Assembly (NCBI RefSeq): GCF_018531445.1
Contig: NZ_JAHDTH010000017.1
Location: 1 to 64,000 of the forward strand
Reading direction: 5' to 3'
Source of the DNA: Pseudonocardia lacus
GTDB taxonomy: Bacteria > Actinomycetota > Actinomycetes > Mycobacteriales > Pseudonocardiaceae
DNA: 64,000 nt
The stretch's first letter is position 1; every line of letters starts with the position of its first letter. Made by a program: the position numbers and the translations under genes. Positions 16,095-24,563 of this stretch are shown here, one piece after another. The notes beneath the pieces were generated by a model that saw nothing but the letters and a program-made list of their open reading frames with translations, did no database searches and was not told the DNA's origin.

Positions 16095-17072
16095 TCAGAC
16101 GCGGGCGGCGCTCCGCTCGCGGTGCGCGGCCACGGCCGACCGGGTCTCCTCGGCGACCAGGTCGGCGTTGATCACCGAACCGGCCCGCATCCCGGCCGCC
16201 GCGCTCGCCACGACCTGCGCCATCGGGTCGGTGACGTTGCCGGCGACGTAGACGCCGGGCACCGCGGTGGCGCCGGTCGGGTCGGCCTCGACCCGGCTGC
16301 CGATGGAGTGCTCGCCGAACAGCAGGTCGGTGGTGGCCAGGCCGAGCGACTCGGCGACCCCGCCGCGCGCGACGAACCGCGGCTGCACGGCCAGCGCCTC
16401 GACTGCGACGACCTCCCCGGAGCCGAGCCGCACGCCGGTCAGCCGGTCGTCGACCACCTCCAGGCCGGCGACCTCGCCCTCGACCACCCGGACGCCGCGG
16501 GCCGCCAGCTCCTCGGCCTGGTCGTCGGCGAGCGGGGGCTGCTGGTGCAGGAACACGGTGACGTCCTCGCTCAGCTGGCGCATCAGCGACGTCTGGTGCA
16601 CGGCCATCGGCCCGCAGGCGAGCACGCCGATGGCCCGGTCGCGCACCTCCCAGCCGTGGCAGTACGGGCAGTGCAGGACGTCGCGGCCCCACCGCTGCGC
16701 CAGCCCCGGCACGTCGGGGAGTTCGTCGGTCAGGCCGGTCGTGACGAGCAGCCGGCGCGCGTCGACCTGGTCGCCGCCGTCGAGCGCGACCCGGAAGCCG
16801 CCGTCGGGCAGCGCCTCGGCGGCGTCGACCCGGGCCTGCCGCAGGGCGCCGCCGTAGGACGCCAGCTCGGCCCGGCCGATGGCCAGCAGCTCGCCGGGCG
16901 GGGTGCCTTCCCGGCCGAGGTAGTTGTGCACGCCGTCGGCGGGGGCGTTGCGCGGGGTGCCGTCGTCGACCACCAGGACCGATCTGCGCGAGCGGGCCAG
17001 CGCCACCGCCCCGGCCAGCCCGGCCGGCCCGCCACCGATCACCACCACGTCGTACCGCTGTGTCGTCGTCAT
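16095..17072 (-). CDS. Thioredoxin-reductase-like FAD oxidoreductase with CxxC
   Basis: A 325-residue flavoprotein. It has an N-terminal FAD dinucleotide fold (YDVVVIGGGPAGLAGAVALAR), the redox-active pair in HCPYCHGWE at ~residues 140-148, a second nucleotide fold (IGVLACGPMAVHQTSL), and the C-terminal FAD motif GVYVAGNVTDPMAQVV. The layout is that of low-Mr thioredoxin reductases and mycothione/disulfide-type oxidoreductases of actinobacteria. No thioredoxin is adjacent. ATG 17072 begins just before the FAD fold. Confidence 0.88.
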   Translation of the reverse strand: MTTTQRYDVVVIGGGPAGLAGAVALARSRRSVLVVDDGTPRNAPADGVHNYLGREGTPPGELLAIGRAELASYGGALRQARVDAAEALPDGGFRVALDGGDQVDARRLLVTTGLTDELPDVPGLAQRWGRDVLHCPYCHGWEVRDRAIGVLACGPMAVHQTSLMRQLSEDVTVFLHQQPPLADDQAEELAARGVRVVEGEVAGLEVVDDRLTGVRLGSGEVVAVEALAVQPRFVARGGVAESLGLATTDLLFGEHSIGSRVEADPTGATAVPGVYVAGNVTDPMAQVVASAAAGMRAGSVINADLVAEETRSAVAAHRERSAARV

Positions 17073-17139
17073 GCCACGACAGTGCGCCCACACGTCGCGC
17101 GTTGACAAGTTCCGTTGCCGCTCTGGCAAACCGTCATCC

Positions 17140-17203
17140 CGTCGAGAACGACGTTGCTGTCGTGTGGACCGGTCCACAATCGCGACAACTTCGTTCTCGA
17201 CGG
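17140..17203. repeat. Palindromic repeat family 2, copy 1 (diverged)
   Basis: CGTCGAGAACGA at the left and TCGTTCTCGACGG at the right frame a degenerate stem centred on GGACCGGTCC. It ends at the stop codon of the VOC gene, consistent with a minus-strand 3'-end element. Confidence 0.8.
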
Positions 17204-17602
17204 TCAGGCGGCGTTGCGCTCGGCCTCCGAGCGCAGGATGCAGAACTCGTTGCCCTCCGGATCGGCCAGCACGACCCAGCCGCCGTCCGGTCGACGGCGG
17301 TCGTCGACGACGGTGGCGCCCAGCTCCAGCAGCCGGGCCAGCTCCTCGTCGCGGGTGCCCTCGACCGGGACGAGGTCGAGGTGCACCCGGTTCTTGACCT
17401 GCTTGGCGTCGGGGACCTCGATGAACAGGATCCGCTGGCCGCGGTCCGCCGAGAAGATCATGCACTCCTCGTGGCCGGGCAGGTTCGGGTCGTCGGGGTC
17501 CTCGGTGAAGCCGAGCACCCGGCCCCAGAACACGGACTGCGAGTAGGAGTCGCGGGCGTCGAAGGACGTGTGCGAGATGCGGGCGGTCACGGGCCGGATC
17601 AT
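17204..17602 (-). CDS. VOC-superfamily (glyoxalase/bleomycin-resistance fold) protein
   Basis: A 132-residue single-domain VOC protein: ISHTSFDARDSYSQSVFWGRVLGF, then RILFIEVPDAKQVKNRVHLDLVP with the metal-type His-x-Asp, and the C-terminal VVLADPEGNEFCIL with the usual Asp-Pro-Glu-Gly-Asn-Glu. Members are isomerases, dioxygenases or antibiotic-sequestering proteins; none can be chosen here. ATG 17602 was preferred over upstream in-frame starts because the fold begins right after it. Confidence 0.88.
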   Translation of the reverse strand: MIRPVTARISHTSFDARDSYSQSVFWGRVLGFTEDPDDPNLPGHEECMIFSADRGQRILFIEVPDAKQVKNRVHLDLVPVEGTRDEELARLLELGATVVDDRRRPDGGWVVLADPEGNEFCILRSEAERNAA

Positions 17603-17706
17603 CGACCGCGCGACGTGACCGGCGCCACGCAATTGGACGTCGGGGACGGCCCGGCCGCTCCGACCTCCCCGTGAGGCGCCCGGGGTGGACGCCAGGAGAG
17701 GACCCG

Positions 17707-18078
17707 ATGAGCGACTCCCCCAACAAGCGGCTCGTGCAGACCTACCTCGACGGCTTCCGCGCCAACGACCACGAGAAGATCCTGTCCTGCCTCACCGAGG
17801 ACATCGGGTGGACGGTCTTCGGGCACTTCCACCTCACCGGCAAGCGGGCCTACGACGAGGCCATCGAGGGGCCGGGGTGGGTCGGCCCGCCGACGCTGGA
17901 GGTCGTGCGGATGGTCGAGGAGGGCGACACCGTGATGGCCGAGCTGCGCGGGTCGGCGCCGCAGGCGTCCGGCGAGCCGGTGCGGATGTCGATGGCGGAG
18001 GTCTTCGTGATCCGCGACGGCCGGATCGCCGAGCGCCGCGCCTGGGTCGTCCCGCTCACCGAGGACGAGCACCGCTGA
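17707..18078 (+). CDS. SnoaL-like/NTF2-fold protein
   Basis: A 123-residue protein of the ketosteroid-isomerase-like NTF2 fold. N-terminal LVQTYLDGFRANDHEKILSCL is the typical first helix; the end EVFVIRDGRIAERRAWVVPL is the typical last strands. Members are isomerases, cyclases or ligand-binding proteins. ATG 17707 follows GGAGAG. The 3' end overlaps the 3' end of the convergent MFS gene by 23 bases. Confidence 0.85.
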   Translation: MSDSPNKRLVQTYLDGFRANDHEKILSCLTEDIGWTVFGHFHLTGKRAYDEAIEGPGWVGPPTLEVVRMVEEGDTVMAELRGSAPQASGEPVRMSMAEVFVIRDGRIAERRAWVVPLTEDEHR

Positions 18079-19258
18079 TCCCGGCGTCCTCGTCGCCGAT
18101 CCGGTGGACGGCCACTGCCTGCAGCGCGGCCGCCGCCAGCAGCACGCCGACGGCGGCCCCGAAGCCGCCGGTCAGGTCGATGAGCGCGCCCATCAGCAGC
18201 GGCCCGACACCGGCGACGGTGTAGCCGACGCCCATCGCCACCCCGCTGACCGCGGCGCTGGCCGCGCCGTCCGGCGTCCGCCACGCGATGACGGCCAGGC
18301 CCAGCGGGAAGCCGGCGCCGGCGCCCAACCCGATCAGCACGACCCACGGCCACGGCCCGACGACCGGTGGTTCCGGGAGCAGCAGCACGCCGAGGGTCCC
18401 GACGGTGGTCGTGGCGAGGGTGGCGCCGGCCCAGAACCGCCAGCGCCTGCGCCGCTCGGCCAGCGCGGGCACGGCCAGCGCCGAGGGGATGTGGGCGATG
18501 CTCCACACGGCCACCAGCAGCCCGGCCGCCGCCGGCGACCAGCCCCGGCTCTCGTAGTACGGCGACAGCCAGGTCAGCCAGCCGTAGACCAGCAGCGACG
18601 AGCCGGCGAGGTAGGCGGCGGCGAGCCGGGCGAACGGGTCGCGCCACGGGAGCCGGGTGCGCGCCGCGCGCTCTCCCGGGCCGGCGCGGCGGGCGACGGG
18701 CATCCAGGCCGCCACGGCCAGCAGGGCCGGCACCGCCCAGACCGCGAGCGAGAACGACCAGCCGCCCGACCACACGGCCACCGGCACGGCCGCGGCGCCT
18801 GCGGCCGTCGAACCGACCATCATGGCCACGACGTAGCCGCCGGTCACCGCGCCGGCCCGGGCCGCGAGGCGCTGCTTGACCACCCCGGCCAGCAGCACGC
18901 CCGCGACGCCGATGCCGAACCCGACCAGCAGGCTGCCGGCGACCAGGGCGGGCAGCCGCGGCACGCCGCGCACCAGGCTGCCGGCCGCGACCAGGGCGAC
19001 GGCGCCGGCCAGCGCCCGTTCCCGGCCGACGCGGTCGCCGACGGCGGCGCCGGCCAGCGAGCCCGCCGCCATCATGAGCACGGACCCGGTCTGCGCCAGG
19101 CCGGCCGTGGCCGAACTGACCCCCAGGTCGGCGCGGGCGGTCTCCAGCAGGGGCGGGTAGCCGGCCAGCGCCGCGCGCAGGTTCAGGGCGAGCGCCAGCA
19201 GGCCGAGCAGGACCGTGAGCGGGCGCAGTGGCCGGTCCGTCCGCTGTGCGGTGGTCAT
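18056..19258 (-). CDS. CynX/NimT-type MFS exporter
   Basis: A 400-residue, twelve-helix MFS protein. LRPLTVLLGLLALALNLRAALAGYPPLLE and GLAQTGSVLMMAAGSLAGAAVGDRVGRERAL are typical of the CynX/NimT branch (cyanate and nitroimidazole transport). ATG 19258 is preceded by GGGGGAAG. The divergent CGNR regulator and the inverted repeat between them suggest local control. The substrate is not inferable. Confidence 0.87.
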   Translation of the reverse strand: MTTAQRTDRPLRPLTVLLGLLALALNLRAALAGYPPLLETARADLGVSSATAGLAQTGSVLMMAAGSLAGAAVGDRVGRERALAGAVALVAAGSLVRGVPRLPALVAGSLLVGFGIGVAGVLLAGVVKQRLAARAGAVTGGYVVAMMVGSTAAGAAAVPVAVWSGGWSFSLAVWAVPALLAVAAWMPVARRAGPGERAARTRLPWRDPFARLAAAYLAGSSLLVYGWLTWLSPYYESRGWSPAAAGLLVAVWSIAHIPSALAVPALAERRRRWRFWAGATLATTTVGTLGVLLLPEPPVVGPWPWVVLIGLGAGAGFPLGLAVIAWRTPDGAASAAVSGVAMGVGYTVAGVGPLLMGALIDLTGGFGAAVGVLLAAAALQAVAVHRIGDEDAGISGARPR

Positions 19259-19277
19259 GGCGGTGGACTTCCCCCGC

Positions 19278-19311
19278 CTGAAAGGCTTAAACTGAGCTGC
19301 AAGCCTTACAG
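19278..19311. promoter_or_regulatory. Inverted repeat between MFS gene and CGNR regulator
   Basis: CTGAAAGGCTT (19278-19288) and AAGCCTTACAG (19301-19311) are inverted copies with 10 of 11 matches and a 12-base spacer. The site lies between divergent genes, one of which encodes a putative DNA-binding CGNR protein. Confidence 0.5.
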
Positions 19312-19324
19312 ATCGGAGTCGATC

Positions 19325-19891
19325 GTGCTGGTCCGACTCGACGACCACGCCTCCGGGGCGCGCGTCGCCACCGATCTGGTCAACACCGCGCCCGAGGTGA
19401 TGGTCAGCACCGGCGACCTGATCGCCGACCCCGACGCGCTCGCGCGCTTCCTCGCCGCGCACGACCTGGCACCGCCCACCCCGCCGACCGACCGCGACGT
19501 CACCGCTGTGCAGGCGCTCCGGACGGTGCTGCGCTCCCTCGTGGACGACCCCGCGACCGTCGCCGACGGCGCGAACGAGCTGGTCGCGCGCTGCGGCACC
19601 GGACCCGCCCTGGTCCGGCACGACGGACGCTGGCAGTGGTCGGCGCGCAGCCGCCCGGGCGCCGGGATCGCCGACGAGCTGGCCCTGCTGACCGGAACCG
19701 GCATGCTCGGCGTGCTGCGCACCCTCGGACCCGACCGGTTCCGTCGGTGCGCCGCCCCGACCTGCGCCGGGGCGTTCGTCGACACCAGCCGGGCCGGGCG
19801 CCGCCGCTACTGCGAGCCCGACGTCTGCGGCAACCGCGTCAACGTGGCCAACCACCGCGCCCGCCGGCGCGCCGGCGGGGACGCCGTTTGA
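19325..19891 (+). CDS. CGNR zinc-finger (ABATE-domain) protein
   Basis: A 188-residue protein. The N-terminal ABATE-type stress-sensing domain (DLVNTAPEVM) leads to a C-terminal CGNR zinc finger: CAAPTCAGAFVDTSRAGRRR, then YCEPDVCGNRVNVANHRARRR. Four Cys ligands and the CGNR motif are all present. These proteins are thought to regulate stress-responsive promoters. It is divergent from the MFS exporter and probably binds the inverted repeat between them. GTG 19325 was chosen because GGAG lies upstream. Confidence 0.88.
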   Translation: MLVRLDDHASGARVATDLVNTAPEVMVSTGDLIADPDALARFLAAHDLAPPTPPTDRDVTAVQALRTVLRSLVDDPATVADGANELVARCGTGPALVRHDGRWQWSARSRPGAGIADELALLTGTGMLGVLRTLGPDRFRRCAAPTCAGAFVDTSRAGRRRYCEPDVCGNRVNVANHRARRRAGGDAV

Positions 19892-19924
19892 CCGGAGCGC
19901 CGCGCAGCACCCAGAGTTGTCCCC

Positions 19925-21019
19925 GTGCAGCGGGCCCTCGCGGCGCTGACCGCCGGCGCCTACCTCACGATCGTGGTGGGCTGCCTGGGCGATCCCGAAC
20001 GCGTCCCGGCGATCGCCTACGGCGCCGTCTTCGCCGCGATCAGCCTGCTGCTGTTCGACCGCGTGCAGCGGCGCGGGCACATCGCATGGTCGCTGGCCTA
20101 CGTCGCGGTCCAGCTCCCGCTGGCGTTCGTGACGTTCACCTACGACGCGGGCGTCGGGTCGACGCTGCTGCTGGTGCTGCTGGTCAGCCAGTGCGTCGTG
20201 CTGCGGCTGCCCGTCCCGGTCACCGCGGTGGTCATCGCCACGACCCCGTTCGTGCACCTCGGCATGCCGGTGCACACCCTGCCGCGCGAAGGGCTGGGCA
20301 CGCTGATGTCGGTGCTGTTCGGCGCGGTCATCACCGAGTTGCTGCTGCGCGAGCAGCAGACCCGCCGCGAGCTGGCGCAGACGCACGAGCGGCTGCGCGA
20401 CTACGCCGCCCAGGCCGAGCGGCTGGCCACCGCCCAGGAGCGCAACCGGGTGGCCCGCGACATCCACGACGGCCTCGGGCACTCGCTGACCGTGGTCCAG
20501 ATGCAGGTCAAGGCGGCCCGCGCGGTGCTGCCCACCGACCCGGGCAAGGCCGACGACGTGCTGGCCAAGGCCCAGGAGCAGGCCGAGACCGCGCTCGCCG
20601 ACGTGCGCCGCTCGGTCAGCGCCCTGCGCGAGCCCCGCAGCACGCCGCCGCTGCCCGAGGCGCTGCGGGCGCTGGCCGAGGAGACCGCCGCGGCCGGCGT
20701 CCCCACCGGGCTCACGGTCTCCGGGGACGAACGCCCCCTGCCCGACGAGGCCCGCGAGGCCCTCTACCGGGCCGCCCAGGAGGGGCTGACGAACGTCCGG
20801 AAGCATTCCCGGGCGACCCGCGCCGGGCTCGTCCTGGAGTTCGCCGACGACGTCGTGCGGGTCGAGGTCCACGACGACGGCGTCGGCGCGGCGACGGGCC
20901 CGGTCGAGGGCTTCGGGCTGGTCGGGCTGCGGGAGCGGGCGGCGCAGCTGGGCGGGCGCCTCACCCTGGACGCCGCGCCCGACGAGGGCTGCACGCTGAC
21001 GATGGAGGTGCCCGGGTGA
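19925..21019 (+). CDS. NarL-type sensor histidine kinase
   Basis: A 364-residue kinase with about five membrane segments in residues 1-~145 and no large external sensor loop. A HisKA_3 dimerisation domain follows (NRVARDIHDGLGHSL, phospho-acceptor His181), then an HATPase domain with N-box QEGLTNVRKHSRA and G-boxes VHDDGVGA and GFGLVGLRERA. The intramembrane-type sensor resembles LiaS/DesK-like kinases that detect envelope stress. GTG 19925; its stop overlaps the start of the response regulator (GTGA), giving translational coupling. Confidence 0.93.
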   Translation: MQRALAALTAGAYLTIVVGCLGDPERVPAIAYGAVFAAISLLLFDRVQRRGHIAWSLAYVAVQLPLAFVTFTYDAGVGSTLLLVLLVSQCVVLRLPVPVTAVVIATTPFVHLGMPVHTLPREGLGTLMSVLFGAVITELLLREQQTRRELAQTHERLRDYAAQAERLATAQERNRVARDIHDGLGHSLTVVQMQVKAARAVLPTDPGKADDVLAKAQEQAETALADVRRSVSALREPRSTPPLPEALRALAEETAAAGVPTGLTVSGDERPLPDEAREALYRAAQEGLTNVRKHSRATRAGLVLEFADDVVRVEVHDDGVGAATGPVEGFGLVGLRERAAQLGGRLTLDAAPDEGCTLTMEVPG

Positions 21020-21675
21020 CCCGGCCCGTGCGGGTGCTGCTGGTCGACGACCAGGCGCTGTTCCGCGAGGCGCTGGCCACGCTGCTCGCCGCCGGCGGGC
21101 AGATCGAGGTGGTCGGCGAGGCGGGCGACGGCGACGAAGCGCTGCGCCGGGCCGCCGAGCTCGCCCCCGACGTCGTGCTGATGGACCTGCGCATGCCGGT
21201 GCTCGACGGCGTCGGCGCCACCCGGCGGCTGCGCGTCGAGCAGCCCGACGTGCGGGTGATCGCGCTGACCACCTTCGACGACGACGAGGACGTCTTCGCC
21301 GCGCTGCGCGCCGGGGCGGTCGGCTACCTGCTCAAGGACGTGTCGTCGGCGCGGCTGGTCGAGGCCGTGCTGGCCGCGGCGCGCGGCGAGTCGGTGCTGC
21401 AGCCGTCGGTCGCGGCGAAGGTGGTGGCCCGCTTCGCCCAGCTGCCCGATCCCGAGCCGGTCCCGCGCCCGCAGCCGCTGGTCGTGCCGCTGTCGGAGCG
21501 GGAGCTGGAGGTGCTGCGGCTGCTGGCCGACGGGCGCAGCAACCGGGAGATCGCCGGGGAGCTGTTCCTCGCCGAGGGCACGGTGAAGAACCACGTGACC
21601 AACGTGCTGTCCAAGCTCGGCGCCCGCGACCGCACCCAGGCCGCCCTGCGCGCCCGCGCCCTCGACCTGCTCTGA
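21016..21675 (+). CDS. NarL/LuxR-family response regulator
   Basis: A 219-residue regulator. The receiver domain (1-~125) has the acidic pair in LLVDDQ, the phospho-Asp57 in VVLMDLRMP and Lys in YLLKDV. A LuxR-type HTH (~150-215) contains LSERELEVLRLLADGRSNREIAGELFLAEGTVKNHV. GTG 21016 overlaps the kinase stop by four bases, so it is the cognate partner. Targets are unknown; the membrane-protein genes downstream on the same strand are candidates. Confidence 0.95.
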   Translation: MTRPVRVLLVDDQALFREALATLLAAGGQIEVVGEAGDGDEALRRAAELAPDVVLMDLRMPVLDGVGATRRLRVEQPDVRVIALTTFDDDEDVFAALRAGAVGYLLKDVSSARLVEAVLAAARGESVLQPSVAAKVVARFAQLPDPEPVPRPQPLVVPLSERELEVLRLLADGRSNREIAGELFLAEGTVKNHVTNVLSKLGARDRTQAALRARALDLL

Positions 21676-21787
21676 GCGCGGCGGTCACGCCACGAGGTGA
21701 CCGGGGGCCATGACCTCCGGCACATGGCCGGAGCGCCCTCGCCGACGACCCTTCGGTGGACGACGCACCCACCGGAGGGCAGCCCCC

Positions 21788-22189
21788 ATGACACTCGCCG
21801 ACACCGCCGCACACGCGACCCGCCCCACCCACCGCAAGCTCCTGCGCTTCGTCGGGCACTACGTCGAGATGGTCGCCGCGATGATCATCGGGATGGTGCT
21901 GCTCGCGCCGCTGTGGCCGGCCGACTGGGTGGCCCGCGAGGACGTGCACGCCGTCGTGATGGCCACGAACATGACCGTCGCGATGGCGGCGTGGATGGCG
22001 GTGCGCCGGCACCGGTGGGCGCCGATCGTGGAGATGTGCGCGGTCATGTACCTGCCGTTCCTGGCCCTGCTGGTGCCCTACTACCTGGGCGGCCTGTCCG
22101 GGGCGGCGCTCATGGTCGCCGGGCACGTGGTCATGTTCCCGCTGATGCTGGTGGCCATGCTGTGGCGCCGGTCCGAGTACTGGCACTGA
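21788..22189 (+). CDS. Four-helix membrane protein of unknown function
   Basis: A 133-residue protein with four predicted membrane segments (~24-45, ~55-75, ~80-100, ~105-127). His- and Met-containing helices (VGHYVEMVAAMIIGMV, CAVMYLPFL, AGHVVMFPLMLVAMLW) could bind a metal or haem, but nothing proves it. I do not recognise the family with certainty. It lies downstream of the two-component pair, and the PfpI-like gene starts three bases after its stop, so these two are almost surely one operon. Confidence 0.75.
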   Translation: MTLADTAAHATRPTHRKLLRFVGHYVEMVAAMIIGMVLLAPLWPADWVAREDVHAVVMATNMTVAMAAWMAVRRHRWAPIVEMCAVMYLPFLALLVPYYLGGLSGAALMVAGHVVMFPLMLVAMLWRRSEYWH

Positions 22190-22192
22190 GCC

Positions 22193-23563
22193 GTGCGGAC
22201 CACCCTGCGCCGCACCGCCCGCGTCCTGGCCGTGGTGCTCGCCGCCCTGCTGCTCCCCGCCCTGGGGGCGGCGGTGGCGGTGCCCGCGGCGTTCGCCGCC
22301 CCGTACGAGCCGGGGCCCGACCGCCCCGTCCCGGCCGCCGCGCCCATCGCCCACGACCCCGCCAAGCCGACCGCCGTCGTCGTCGTGGGCGAGCGCGGGG
22401 CGATCGTCTCCGACGTGCTGGCCCCCTACGAGGTCCTCGCCTCGACCGGCCGCTTCAACGTCTACACGGTCGCCCCGCGGCGGGCGCCGGTGCCGCTGAC
22501 CGGCGGCCTCGACCTCGTCCCCGACCTCACCTTCGACGAGCTGGCCGCGCGCCTCGGCGGGGCGGCCGACCTGGTGGTCGTGCCCGCCCTGCCCGACGTC
22601 GGCGAGCCGAGCACGGCGCCGGTCACCGACTGGCTGCGCACCCAGGACGCCGACGGCGCGATGCTGCTGGGCGTCTGCAACGGCTCCGGCGTGCTCGCCT
22701 CGGCCGGCCTGCTCGACGGCCGCCCGGCCACCGCGCACTGGCTGCGCTTCCCCCGCTACGAGTCCGCCTACCCGGACGTCGACTGGGTGCGCGGGCAGCG
22801 GTTCGTCGACGACGGCGACGTCGTCACCACGGCCGGCATCCTCGCCAGCATCGACGGCACCCTGCACGTGGTCGAGCGGCTGCTCGGCCCCGCCGCCGCG
22901 GACGACGCGGCGACCGCCGTCGGGTGGCGCCACTTCCGGGCGGACCCGCCGGTGACCACCCAGGTCGCCTTCCCCGACCCGGCGGCGATCGTCAACGCCG
23001 GGTGGCGCTGGCTCCCGCCGACGATCGGCGTCGCGCTGGTCGAGGGCACCGGCGAGATCGAGCTGGCCGCGGCGTTCGACCCCTACGGCGGCCAGTCGCT
23101 GGCCACCCGCACGCTCGCGGTCAGCGCCGACGGCGCCCCGGTGCGTTCCCGCCACGGCCTGCTGTTCCTGCCCCGCGACGACGTGGCCGGCGCCGCCGCC
23201 GACCTGGACCGACTGATCGTCCCCGGAGCCGCCGCGGCCGCGGCCCGGCCGATCGCGCCGACCGCCGGCGCCCCGGAGCCGGAGTACCCGCACTCGGCGC
23301 CGGGCTTCCCGTTCGACGCCGCGATCATCGACCTCGCCCGCACCACCGACGTCGCCACGGCGCGGTGGACGGCGAAGGTCCTCGAACTCCCGACCGGCGG
23401 GCTGGAGCTGGAGGGGCCCGCGTGGCCGTGGGGGGTGACCGCCGTGCCCCTCCTGCTCGCCCTGGTCGGGGTGGGCGGCGCCGTCGGGGTGATGAGCATC
23501 CTCCGGCGGCGCCGCGCCGCGGCCGAGCACGGGGTGCGACCCTCCCCCGGTGGACCTCCATGA
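22193..23563 (+). CDS. Secreted, membrane-anchored DJ-1/PfpI-like protein
   Basis: A 456-residue protein. Residues 1-~36 form a signal peptide (AVVLAALLLPALGAAVAVPAAFA), and a membrane helix lies near the C-terminus (~417-440) before an RRRR stop-transfer. Residues ~55-230 form a class I glutamine-amidotransferase/DJ-1 domain with the nucleophile elbow LLGVCNGSG (Cys162). The second half repeats elements of the same fold without a Cys. DJ-1 domains at the N-terminus of AraC regulators act as sensors, but here the domain is exported. Function unknown; in operon with the preceding membrane protein. Confidence 0.8.
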   Translation: MRTTLRRTARVLAVVLAALLLPALGAAVAVPAAFAAPYEPGPDRPVPAAAPIAHDPAKPTAVVVVGERGAIVSDVLAPYEVLASTGRFNVYTVAPRRAPVPLTGGLDLVPDLTFDELAARLGGAADLVVVPALPDVGEPSTAPVTDWLRTQDADGAMLLGVCNGSGVLASAGLLDGRPATAHWLRFPRYESAYPDVDWVRGQRFVDDGDVVTTAGILASIDGTLHVVERLLGPAAADDAATAVGWRHFRADPPVTTQVAFPDPAAIVNAGWRWLPPTIGVALVEGTGEIELAAAFDPYGGQSLATRTLAVSADGAPVRSRHGLLFLPRDDVAGAAADLDRLIVPGAAAAAARPIAPTAGAPEPEYPHSAPGFPFDAAIIDLARTTDVATARWTAKVLELPTGGLELEGPAWPWGVTAVPLLLALVGVGGAVGVMSILRRRRAAAEHGVRPSPGGPP

Positions 23564-23852
23564 GCTCACGGCGCGCGTGGAGGCGGTCTCCGCCCGCTAC
23601 GCCGAGCGCTTCGGGATCGACCGCAGCGGCGACTGGCACCTGCTCAAGCTGCACGAGGAGGTCGGGGAGCTCACCCAGGCGCACCTCATGCGGGAGGGGC
23701 AGGCGCGGACGAAGGGCCTGACCGGCGCCGAGCTCGACGCCCGGTTCGCCGCCGAGGTCGCCGACGTCCTGTGCCACGCGCTGCTCATCGCCCACCACCA
23801 CGGCATCGACGTCCAGCGCGCAGTGCGGGAGAAGTGGCTCAACCGGGGGTGA
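23550..23852 (+). CDS. MazG-like nucleoside triphosphate pyrophosphatase
   Basis: A 100-residue all-helical protein with the MazG metal-binding pattern: LHEEVGELTQA (ExxE) and, ~35 residues on, FAAEVADVLCHAL (ExxD). Such enzymes hydrolyse NTPs to NMP and PPi for house-cleaning. The length fits the single-domain MazG-like group. GTG 23550 overlaps the end of the PfpI-like gene by 14 bases, suggesting coupling; its 3' end overlaps the convergent GNAT gene. Confidence 0.85.
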   Translation: MDLHELTARVEAVSARYAERFGIDRSGDWHLLKLHEEVGELTQAHLMREGQARTKGLTGAELDARFAAEVADVLCHALLIAHHHGIDVQRAVREKWLNRG

Positions 23853-24411
23853 CCGCGCCCGCCCACTCCTCGGCGAGCACCGCGAAGACGAGCTGGTCCA
23901 CCCACTCGCCCTTCGCCCACACGCTGCGCACGAAGTGCGCCTCCCGCCGCATCCCCAGGCGCGCGGCCAGCCGGGCCGATGCCTCGTTGCGGCTGTCGAG
24001 GCGGGCGAACACCCGGTGCAGCCCGAGCTGGTGGAACGCCAGGTCCAGCAGCGCCGAGCACGCCTCGCGCGCGTAGCCCCGCCCGCCGACGTCGGGGTGG
24101 AAGACGTAGCCGATCTCCCCGGTGGCGTCCTCGCGGCTGCGGAAGAACAGCACGACGTCGCCGACGAGCCGACCCGAGTCGCGCACCCGCACGCCCAGGG
24201 TCAACGACTGGCCTTCGTCCGTGATCCACGGACGACCGAGGTCGGCGTCGATGCGAGCCCGCAGCACGTCGCGGGTCATCGGCTCGAAGGGCAGGAAGCG
24301 GCACACGTCCGCGCGACCGCGGTAGGTCAGCAGCTCGTCGATGTCGGTGTGCGCGAGCGGGCGCAGCTCGAGGCGCGCGGTCTCGACCGGGTAGGTGGGT
24401 TTCAGGTGCAC
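23839..24411 (-). CDS. GNAT-family N-acetyltransferase (RimJ-like)
   Basis: A 190-residue acetyltransferase: TARLELRPLAHTDIDELLTYR at the N-terminus and the acetyl-CoA site EIGYVFHPDVGGRGYAREACSALLD with the R/Q-x-x-G-x-G/A pattern. The C-terminal NEASARLAARLGMRREAHF matches the RimJ/RimL branch that acetylates protein N-termini or antibiotics. GTG 24411 was chosen since the domain begins directly after it. Confidence 0.88.
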   Translation of the reverse strand: MHLKPTYPVETARLELRPLAHTDIDELLTYRGRADVCRFLPFEPMTRDVLRARIDADLGRPWITDEGQSLTLGVRVRDSGRLVGDVVLFFRSREDATGEIGYVFHPDVGGRGYAREACSALLDLAFHQLGLHRVFARLDSRNEASARLAARLGMRREAHFVRSVWAKGEWVDQLVFAVLAEEWAGAVTPG

Positions 24412-24429
24412 GGCCCCACCCTGCCCCGT

Positions 24430-24501
24430 GTCTTCGCAGGGGCGGTGTGGTCGGCGCAGAGTGCACAGCACCTGCGAGGACTACAGGGACCCTGCGAAGA
24501 C
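24430..24501. repeat. 12-bp inverted repeat with 48-base spacer
   Basis: GTCTTCGCAGGG (24430-24441) and its exact complement (24490-24501) lie in the gap upstream of the minus-strand GNAT gene. They could form a cruciform or pair of regulator sites. No other copy was found in the window. Confidence 0.5.
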
Positions 24502-24563
24502 GGCGTCGACCCCGCCGCGCCGGGCCGGCGAGCGACGACCGGTGAACGGTCGTGGCCACCGCA

